This document shows, piece by piece, positions 57,664-64,000 of a stretch of 64,000 nt of DNA. The number at the start of each line of letters is the position of its first letter. The stretch's first letter is position 1. The translations under genes were made by a program, and so were the position numbers. This DNA is from Dreissena polymorpha (Eukaryota > Mollusca > Bivalvia > Myida > Dreissenidae). The stretch is from NCBI RefSeq assembly GCF_020536995.1, contig NC_068359.1, forward strand, positions 84,437,932-84,501,931. The letters are read 5' to 3'. Under the pieces are notes generated by a model. The model saw only the letters and a program-made list of their open reading frames with translations. It was not told the origin of the DNA and ran no database searches.

Positions 57664-59256
57664 TCCTCAATACCGGATACAGCTCCATTCTGGAAAAGGT
57701 CAAGGGATGATGCAATAGCTGTTCAACGGGATTGGGAAGAAAGTGTTCCTTGGCGAAAAGACAAAATGCCAATGTCAATTATGCTGTTCCAGACTCGTGC
57801 TCCACCGTATAACCATCACCCGGCAATTCACAAAGTCTGTCCAGGTACAGAGACCCTCTCCATCCAGAGTGACCAAGAATTTTTGGAAGGTCGGCGAAGA
57901 AACGTACTACAGTATCCAAGCATCGTATCGTTTATGTGCGCATTGATGGCAGAGCTGGACACAACGTTTTTATCTAGAATTAGATATGATGGTGATGCCT
58001 ATTTTACACGGTTTGAATGGGGTGCAAATGCCAATCCACATGCTCATAGGCTGTATTTTAGTCGTGAATTCAGTCAGCACATGGACAGCTTGAAACTAAA
58101 TATACAAAACTGCCTTCAGAGTGCCAAAGACGAATGTTTAAATACTGGCCAAGATCTCGACAATCCTCTTGTTCAGGACACTATCCGTACTAGGGTACTC
58201 GACTGTTGGGATCATGCTAGGAAGGATTACATTGAATATATGCGACCATTCTACACCAACTGGAATGCAGGTTTACTAGCAGATGGTAAAAACAAGACAT
58301 TTGATTTCATCTATGAAAGGACCTCCGCCATCTGCAGACTGAACATGGCAAGTGTGATAGACAATGCCCTCACAACCGGTGATTTTTCAACATTGGACAC
58401 AATATATGTGACTGTTGTCAATGGAACATGTCGCCACTTAGGTCATACAGGAATAAACGATCAGCCTTCCAAGACAGATAAATGTGCAGTGGTTAAGAAA
58501 AAGCAATCGACATGCAAGGAAACTGGGAATAAACAGTCCACAGAGGTTATTACCTGTAAAAGGCGAAAACCGCAATCAATGAATAAAGTACCCACCATTG
58601 AGCCTGACAAACACAATAAGAAAATTTTTCAACTTCAGTTTGAATGTAACGACAAATGGTTTAATGGTCATGATCCTTTTGAGATTCTGCATGTTCTTAG
58701 CAATGCTGATGACAAAGCTGTTGTGCCAGAGTTTCTCAGAAAACCTCCAGTAATAGAGGTCAGTTGTTGCCAAAATAAAGACAATAGGGTGCAGGACTTA
58801 AATCTTGAGTTCTTTTCAGATACTGGTGACTCTGCTACAGAGTATGTAACTAAATATGCCTTTAAAGATGCAATTCCCACTAAAACATCTAACGAAGTGC
58901 TCATAACTGCAATGGAGAAGTTGCAAGATGGTGAACCAATAAATCAAGGTGCTGTTCAAAAAATGTACAATAGCCATGCAATTGCTGGCACAACATCTAT
59001 CTTTCAGGCAACTCACCTCAATCAAAATATCCCACATGTTCTTTCAAATGTTAACATCAAAAGTTGCAGTGTATCTGGTTTGTCTCTGCTGAGAACTGAC
59101 TATGATAAAAAAGATGGCGAAGATTACATTCTCCCACCTCTCATTAAACAATTTGATGGGCGACATGGCACAACAGCTGTTTTCATCGAATGTGGCAGAG
59201 TCGCCAAAACTGAAGGCAGAGATACAATGCAACATGTGTCTACATCAGTTTTGTGA
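57664..59256 (+). CDS. Helitron Rep (HUH nickase) domain
   Basis: 530 codons in phase with the preceding piece. Numbered from the upstream ATG at 57583, NPHAHRL at about residues 152-158 provides the HUH metal-binding histidines (58039-58047). YVTKYAFK at about 421-428 provides the tyrosine pair that cuts and joins single-stranded DNA in rolling-circle transposition. HVLSNVNIKSCSVSGLS matches the block after the tyrosines in Helitron replicases. The frame stops at 59256 although homology-like sequence goes on in the next frame. Confidence 0.85.
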   Translation, partial: SSIPDTAPFWKRSRDDAIAVQRDWEESVPWRKDKMPMSIMLFQTRAPPYNHHPAIHKVCPGTETLSIQSDQEFLEGRRRNVLQYPSIVSFMCALMAELDTTFLSRIRYDGDAYFTRFEWGANANPHAHRLYFSREFSQHMDSLKLNIQNCLQSAKDECLNTGQDLDNPLVQDTIRTRVLDCWDHARKDYIEYMRPFYTNWNAGLLADGKNKTFDFIYERTSAICRLNMASVIDNALTTGDFSTLDTIYVTVVNGTCRHLGHTGINDQPSKTDKCAVVKKKQSTCKETGNKQSTEVITCKRRKPQSMNKVPTIEPDKHNKKIFQLQFECNDKWFNGHDPFEILHVLSNADDKAVVPEFLRKPPVIEVSCCQNKDNRVQDLNLEFFSDTGDSATEYVTKYAFKDAIPTKTSNEVLITAMEKLQDGEPINQGAVQKMYNSHAIAGTTSIFQATHLNQNIPHVLSNVNIKSCSVSGLSLLRTDYDKKDGEDYILPPLIKQFDGRHGTTAVFIECGRVAKTEGRDTMQHVSTSVL

Positions 59257-59992
59257 CTTGTTTGATGTTAAAGAAATTAAATCCAATGATGGGGGGGAAA
59301 GATTCTTACAATTTAAAAGAAGAAGTACTGCAAGAAATGGCAGATTGAATGCATTAAAGCTCATACCTTGCCATGGTATAAGAATGGCAAATCCCCGTGG
59401 AAAACAATATTGGCACTATTGTAGAACACTCTGCCTTTGGAAGATTCCTTGCCACAAAACTACTGACTTCTCACCAATTGCTGAAGATGCAGAATCTTTA
59501 AAGAAAGCTTGGATTGATCTATTCAATCAAACATTTCTTGGTGGTAATGGACTTCCACCATGGGCATACAAATTTTGGAAACATCACCATCTTCCTCGAA
59601 ACAACAACTCTGATTCAGATTCATCCTCAGACGAAGATGTCGAAGAAAACCAGCAAGCTTGTGCAGTAGATGCAACTGATGACACTAATCTTAGCAAAAT
59701 TAAAAGCAGTAATTACGATTCCGCTTCAAAACCGATAGCACGCCCCGGAAATGAACAGTTTTATCAAAACCCCGTTGATCGCTTGCGGTCTGCCCCGCAG
59801 CAGGGCATAGATTCCAAGCCATGTTTCAGTGATTCTGACGTTTTAGCCAATCCTGAAGGTGTTGATTTTATGAAGAGCTGGCTAGGAGAGAATGTTATAC
59901 CTTCTATGGCTGAAATACATGCTCATATTTCAAATCTCACAAACACACAAGGAGTTTTGTCAAGTAATTCATTTGAAGCATCTTCATTTTAA
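59102..59992 (+). CDS. Helitron linker between Rep and helicase (shifted frame)
   Basis: In the +1 frame relative to the Rep piece, with the crossover somewhere in 59102-59256. Protein-like sequence starts near QCNMCLHQFCDLFDV and continues with LKLIPCHGIRMANPRGKQYW, WAYKFWKHHHLPRN and an acidic SDSDSSSDEDVEEN region. The frame ends at 59992, where the helicase frame takes over. An undetected intron or programmed shifting is possible, but loss or gain of single bases is simpler. Confidence 0.6.
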   Translation: MIKKMAKITFSHLSLNNLMGDMAQQLFSSNVAESPKLKAEIQCNMCLHQFCDLFDVKEIKSNDGGERFLQFKRRSTARNGRLNALKLIPCHGIRMANPRGKQYWHYCRTLCLWKIPCHKTTDFSPIAEDAESLKKAWIDLFNQTFLGGNGLPPWAYKFWKHHHLPRNNNSDSDSSSDEDVEENQQACAVDATDDTNLSKIKSSNYDSASKPIARPGNEQFYQNPVDRLRSAPQQGIDSKPCFSDSDVLANPEGVDFMKSWLGENVIPSMAEIHAHISNLTNTQGVLSSNSFEASSF

Positions 59993-62900
59993 AAATGATA
60001 AACAAAAGATGGCTCATGACATTGTTGTTGATTATGTTAAAATTAGATTAAATTGGGAAAAAAATAAACAAGCACCTCCCCCAAACCCCTTGCGTCTCAT
60101 TCTAATGGGCAATCCAGGTACTGGAAAAAGCTGGACACTAAAATGCATTATAAGCAGTGTAATAAGCCTCTTACAATCTAACCCTGATTCAGATGCACAG
60201 GTAAGCACTTGGACAGACAGAATCAAACTTGCAGCTCCCACAGGAGCTGCATCAAGTCAAATGTACTTCAAGTCAGAGACTTTGCATCGACTTTTTTGTA
60301 TACCTGTCCATCTAAATGAAAAAGATTTGCATCTGGAAGAAACATCTGCCACATATTCCAGACTTATGCTCAATTTTGACCCCAAAAAATTCTTTCTCCT
60401 CATTGTTGATGAGTTTTCCATGTTGTCACGAGAGATGTTTGCCTTTGTAACTGAACGACTGATTCAGTGCAACATTGATCTCGACAATATTGGCATTGTT
60501 CTTATTGGGGACCCAGCACAGATTCTTCCGATTGCAGCTGAACCTCTCTGGAGCGCTCGTTCGTACACGCATGAAAACAAAAAATGCAGTTCCCTTTCTA
60601 TTAATGGTTTGATAAGGTTTAGACAGGTCTTCAAATTTCCACCGTTACAAACAATACCAAACTATGACAAATGGCAATCCTTAACATCGCCTAAAGATCG
60701 TCTTTTATCAGATGATATTACTGCTTGTCGGAAAGATCTGATGCTGGGCCAATTTGATGCTGTGTTTTTGACTGAAGTCAAAAGAACAGATGTTGATCCC
60801 ATTAGTCAATGTTTCACTGGAAAAGTGCTTGTCAATATGAGGTATGGTAAAAAATGCAGGGAAAAAGAAATGCTATTCCTTAGGAAAAACTGTGCAACAG
60901 AACGTGATATGAAGATGGACGGGAAGTGGAACAGTGCACATATCATCCATGGGTATCATTTTCATTCAAAAAACCATGAAAATAGGTCAACTGTTGAGTC
61001 TGAAAACGCAAAAGCTCTTCTCAGACATCACAAAATAACAGGAAATCCGATAATGCGAATCGACTCAATACATCGTCCAGCAGCAAAAGAAAACAAGCTG
61101 AGAGCAATGTCTGCAAAAGAATTTGAAGGTGCCCCACCCAGCTGGCACGCATGCAGGGGAATGAGAGTCATGCTCTTACGTAACATTGCTCCAAGTATAG
61201 GTCTCTACAATGGATCATTACATACTTTGGTGGGACCAATATATAACAGGGACAGCATTGTTGCTTCTTTAACTAGTGCAGATTTGAAAACAGGAGAATT
61301 ACAGGACTGCATTACTACAAAACCAATCGATACATGTGGAAAAGTACAGCAGATTCCCCCAAAGAGTGTATTGCTTTCTGTTGATGATGTTCCTTATTGT
61401 AAGGATACTGTTGATGAGTTTCGTTCAGGCGTACACATGACCTGTAAGTTTCAGGGTCCTAGTAACCCACCAGAAATGCCTGATTTTATGGTAATAGAAG
61501 CTTCCAATTACTCGGGCCCAAATATTTTAAGATTACCAGGATGCGAAAATTATGTCCCAATTCCTCCTGTTGAAAGTTACAAACAAAAAGCTGGGAAGAC
61601 AAAGTCAAACATACCCTTGATTAGAATCGCCTTGCCACTCGAAGGAGGAGATGCAGCAACAAGTTTTAAAGGACAAGGAGCTAATTTCCCATTGGCTGAA
61701 GTTGATCTGGATGGCTGGTTTCATGTGCCTGGCATATTCCTGGTTGCCATTTCTAGGGTTAGAAGTCCCGCCCATCTTCATATACGTACTTTTCCAAATT
61801 ACATGGACCTTAAAGTACAAAGGCTTAAGGAAAATGTTCTTGATGCACAAGCATTTGAAGAAGCCGTAAAAGTTAAGTCTGAACGCATGTACCGACATAA
61901 AAACTGTGGCGACCCATTTTGGACTACTCATTATAATGATTTGGCAGACAGTATCATAGATCAAGCTTTTGCAAAAAGGTTAAGTATCAAAAAGGACAAA
62001 GAGGAACTGATTCGCATCGTGCAACTTATGTTTATAGACACCGATACAAATGTTATTATGAGAGTGCTTGAAAAGTTGATCGAAACCCAGGAATATCTGG
62101 TAGCTGAAGCAGCACCACACATAAGTCAAGAGGATTATGAAACCTTGACTAATTACCAAAAGAACAAATCTGTTAAACCAAAGGTTTTAAAAAGACAATT
62201 TGACGATAAGTTATCTCTCGGAGGCCCATCATGTGACATTTTAAAGAAAAGGAAATTACCAACCCCAAAACAAAAATTGTCACCTCTTTATCCCATACCT
62301 AATGAAAATTTGCTGTCCCTAAAAACTCGACCTGATATTTCCAGACAAACATTTAAAGGTTTGCAAAACAGTGGAAATAATGTGTGCTTTTTGAATGCCC
62401 CAATTATAGCTCTTTGCCATACCAGAAGTTTTGATGCCTTCTTAAGGGAGTGTCAATACTTGCACCAGCAATGCTCTGGTTACCACCTTCAAAATGAGAT
62501 TTGTCCTCTTTGTGCACTGAATGAGATTGTAAATCGTGCCTATCGGCATCACAATTTACCCCTAAGGAATCTCCCTAAAATGCCAATTATAAAACTAACA
62601 GAGTCCCTGCTCCCTGGTTGGCGCCTAGAAATAGAACACGATGCGGATGAGTTCCTTGTTAAACTTTTTGACCGTCTTGATCAAACATACGATTGCCAAA
62701 TTCACAAGGGAACTGTCAAAACTACAAAAACATGTCAAAGTTGCAGTTCCTCAAAAATCAAAGAACAATTCCGATCCCAAAGAATCTTAATCAATCTTGT
62801 AGATCTAGAAGAAACACAAATACGTATACAAGAGGGCATTAACAAATGGCTAATAGAACAGAAATTGCTTAATTGTGAACATTGTGGTGAAAAGTTACAT

Positions 62901-63230
62901 GATGTCAAACGTGAATTGGTCAGACCGCCCAGTCTCCTGATAATAAATATTCATCGTAGTGCACAAAAGAGAATCTCTCTTGATAATAACATTTTTATTA
63001 ATAACGAGACCTATGAGTTCAAAGCGTCTGTCAATCATCACCACCAACACTACACTACTGTTGGGTGTGTTGATAATAATCACTATATTTTTTACAGTGA
63101 TGAGCGTGTTCAATTGTGCCACGGAAATTTAGAGGAAACAGAACAACAAAATTTTTCCATAAATACAGTGAGAACACCACTTGAAGAATGTGCCATTGTT
63201 TTAATCTATGAACGACAATTGCATTTATAA
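59892..63230 (+). CDS. PIF1-type helicase fused to a USP (C19) deubiquitinase
   Basis: A frame of 1112 codons; meaningful protein starts near LHFKNDKQKMAHDIVVDYVK. Helicase motifs: Walker A GNPGTGKS (73-80), LAAPTGAASSQM, Walker B VDEFSM (172-177), GDPAQILP, and motif VI VAISRVRSP (618-626). A linker follows, then a USP: Cys box GLQNSGNNVCFLNA with catalytic C832, DADEFL block, two CxxC zinc pairs (TCQSC, NCEHC), RPPSLLIINIHRS, and a His/Asp box with NNHYIFYSDERV. All three catalytic residues are present. AATAAA lies at 63251. The helicase unwinds DNA in rolling-circle transfer; the USP would remove ubiquitin (inferred). Confidence 0.88.
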   Translation: MLYLLWLKYMLIFQISQTHKEFCQVIHLKHLHFKNDKQKMAHDIVVDYVKIRLNWEKNKQAPPPNPLRLILMGNPGTGKSWTLKCIISSVISLLQSNPDSDAQVSTWTDRIKLAAPTGAASSQMYFKSETLHRLFCIPVHLNEKDLHLEETSATYSRLMLNFDPKKFFLLIVDEFSMLSREMFAFVTERLIQCNIDLDNIGIVLIGDPAQILPIAAEPLWSARSYTHENKKCSSLSINGLIRFRQVFKFPPLQTIPNYDKWQSLTSPKDRLLSDDITACRKDLMLGQFDAVFLTEVKRTDVDPISQCFTGKVLVNMRYGKKCREKEMLFLRKNCATERDMKMDGKWNSAHIIHGYHFHSKNHENRSTVESENAKALLRHHKITGNPIMRIDSIHRPAAKENKLRAMSAKEFEGAPPSWHACRGMRVMLLRNIAPSIGLYNGSLHTLVGPIYNRDSIVASLTSADLKTGELQDCITTKPIDTCGKVQQIPPKSVLLSVDDVPYCKDTVDEFRSGVHMTCKFQGPSNPPEMPDFMVIEASNYSGPNILRLPGCENYVPIPPVESYKQKAGKTKSNIPLIRIALPLEGGDAATSFKGQGANFPLAEVDLDGWFHVPGIFLVAISRVRSPAHLHIRTFPNYMDLKVQRLKENVLDAQAFEEAVKVKSERMYRHKNCGDPFWTTHYNDLADSIIDQAFAKRLSIKKDKEELIRIVQLMFIDTDTNVIMRVLEKLIETQEYLVAEAAPHISQEDYETLTNYQKNKSVKPKVLKRQFDDKLSLGGPSCDILKKRKLPTPKQKLSPLYPIPNENLLSLKTRPDISRQTFKGLQNSGNNVCFLNAPIIALCHTRSFDAFLRECQYLHQQCSGYHLQNEICPLCALNEIVNRAYRHHNLPLRNLPKMPIIKLTESLLPGWRLEIEHDADEFLVKLFDRLDQTYDCQIHKGTVKTTKTCQSCSSSKIKEQFRSQRILINLVDLEETQIRIQEGINKWLIEQKLLNCEHCGEKLHDVKRELVRPPSLLIINIHRSAQKRISLDNNIFINNETYEFKASVNHHHQHYTTVGCVDNNHYIFYSDERVQLCHGNLEETEQQNFSINTVRTPLEECAIVLIYERQLHL

Positions 63231-63307
63231 CTTAAAATTACATCTGGGAAATAAAAGCCATGTCTCTTATGGAACAAATTATATTCAGAAAACATGAGTA
63301 CATGCAT

Positions 63308-63337
63308 GTATGTAGGCACCTAACATACAACTGCTAG
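63308..63337 (+). other. Putative Helitron 3' terminal hairpin and CTAG
   Basis: GTATGTAGG pairs with CCTAACATAC through nine base pairs and one bulged A, followed by AACTG and CTAG. Helitrons end in CTRR shortly after a hairpin. The next base is G rather than the usual T, and the spacing (5) is shorter than the typical 10-12. Confidence 0.45.
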
Positions 63338-63937
63338 GCACATATAATCAATTTTGTTTACATAAATCTGATATTACAGACAAAATCATGTTCACCATCA
63401 TATCAGAGATTTACGTATTAAATGCAAAGAGAGCCTGCAACGCAATGGATGAATCATCTTCGTCAAATCTATTTAACAAATAAACAAAAAACAAAATATC
63501 TACAAACATGTCAAACAAATATAATCCCAATAAATAGGTTGTCGGAATAAACATAGGAAATTTGTATCAAAACATAAATAGACTACTTATAACCTGTATC
63601 TTGTCAGCCCACTCTGACCCATCAACAATAGCCACGAGAGGTGTCGCCGAGCAGGGCATAGATGACAGGTCCCTCGACATGCGTCATCGGCTTCTTGTCT
63701 ATTCGCCCTGCTCTGGCTGCATCTGTTGAAAGGCACATAAAATCAACAATTTTTACATAAATCTGATATTACCATTGTCAAATCTATTTAACAAATAAAC
63801 AAAAAACAAAATATCTACAAACATGTCAAGCAATAACAATCCCAATAAATAGGTTGTCGAAATAAACATAGGAAATTTGTATCAAAACATAAATAAACTA
63901 CTTATAACCTGTATCTTGTCGGCCCACTCCGACCCAT
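63335..63937. repeat. Direct duplication at the right edge
   Basis: Blocks 63335-63376 plus 63462-63622 recur as 63731-63772 plus 63777-63937; the second part is exactly 161 bp in both. Copy 1 carries an extra 85 bp between the parts. Copy 2 is preceded by GCATCTGTTGAA, while copy 1 is preceded by the presumed Helitron end. Confidence 0.85.
63594..63722 (-). CDS. Candidate minus-strand exon in the duplicated segment
   Basis: Bounded by an acceptor (CCTTTCAACAG) and a GTTATA donor. One frame gives MSRDLSSMPCSATPLVAIV, then DGSEWADKIQ, at the donor. The other duplication copy (to 63909) keeps GSEWADKIQ, and both differences within it are silent (TCA/TCG and GCT/GCC), supporting that frame. The first half has stops in this frame, so the start would be the ATG at 63689. 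Unrecognised; low support. Confidence 0.3.
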
Positions 63938-64000
63938 GATTTAAATCTTACTTTACCCTCGATATATGCTGGAAAATGCTGGATAACGGAAAAGCATCTT
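63938..64000. other. Right edge, no feature seen
   Basis: The last 63 bp are AT-rich and show nothing annotatable. Confidence 0.5.

Larger units (their letters stand above)
49206..63337 (+). mobile_element. Large Helitron-like transposon with Rep, PIF1 helicase and USP
   Basis: Plus-strand coding blocks form one collinear series: DUF6570-like region, HUH nickase, linker, PIF1 helicase, USP-type peptidase. Two younger transposons (52033-55420 and 56323-57655) are nested inside and leave the frame intact when removed with one TSD. Two +1 frame changes remain. At the right end a 9-bp stem with one bulged A (63308-63328, GTATG and TAGG arms) is followed five bases later by CTAG (63334-63337), the layout of Helitron 3' ends. 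The left end is not located; coding traces begin at about 49270. Confidence 0.8.

Noticed and set aside
49621-63230. Reading the large mobile element as a Polinton or other virus-like element
   Set aside because: No polymerase, integrase, capsid or packaging ATPase pattern is seen. HUH plus PIF1 identifies a Helitron-like rolling-circle transposon.

Overview
This window looks like intronic and intergenic DNA from a bivalve mollusc. The reasons are the AT-rich, intron-bearing sequence, a recognisable animal XPC gene, and many repeats whose style I associate with bivalves (long tetranucleotide arrays, tandem modules rich in AGGTCAAGGTCAC-like text, AGCTCACCTGA hairpins). I cannot name the species. 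No LTR retroelement, Polinton or virus-derived gene was recognised.

Left part (1-4273). The 5' end of the DNA-repair gene XPC lies on the minus strand as three phase-compatible coding exons (3851-2933, 2243-2156, 1173-1089), and the gene runs off the left edge. Intron 1 holds a tRNA-derived SINE split by a small hAT-type MITE. Intron 2 holds extra tandem copies of the end of exon 2, including its 5' splice site, with another MITE inside one copy.

Segmental duplication (4274-22880). A unit of about 8-10 kb is present twice in tandem (A 4274-14468, B 14469-22260), and its first 600 bp occurs a third time (C, 22261-22880). Each copy begins with a promoter-like block: a perfect 19-bp ACGTCATCA palindrome, a TATAAAA and a GCCGGAAG motif. 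Each is followed about 605 bp downstream by a candidate first exon ending in a GTAAGT donor. Differences between A and B expose insertions with empty sites: a TTAA-flanked MITE carrying a tRNA-like core in A, and a hAT MITE in B. Both units end in a TTCGTACCC-type minisatellite.

Middle (23-49 kb). Clear host coding sequence is scarce: one first exon at 23123-23387, and a possible small AT-hook gene spread over 34752-44195 downstream of an E2F/CRE/CCAAT-like promoter near 32.27 kb. The rest is layered DNA transposons, many with readable target-site duplications: hAT-like elements with 5-, 6- and 8-bp duplications, Tc1/mariner/pogo-like MITEs with TA, a foldback element, and other inverted-repeat and tandem families. 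Two hAT relics still show transposase pieces, a C-terminal dimerisation domain and a BED zinc finger.

Right part (about 49.2-63.3 kb). One large Helitron-like rolling-circle transposon lies on the plus strand. It carries, in order, a DUF6570-like region, a HUH nickase domain (HAH plus a YxxKY tyrosine motif), a PIF1-type helicase and, fused to the helicase, a complete-looking USP-type (C19) deubiquitinase domain. It is interrupted by a 3.4-kb, GC-rich, apparently intact TTF-zinc-finger hAT transposon (5-bp TSD TCCAT) and by a 1.3-kb hAT MITE (8-bp TSD TGTTCAAG). Removing either one with one TSD copy leaves the Helitron reading frame exactly in phase. Two remaining +1 frame changes suggest that the Helitron itself is inactive. 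Its right end abuts a duplicated stretch that may be part of a minus-strand host gene.
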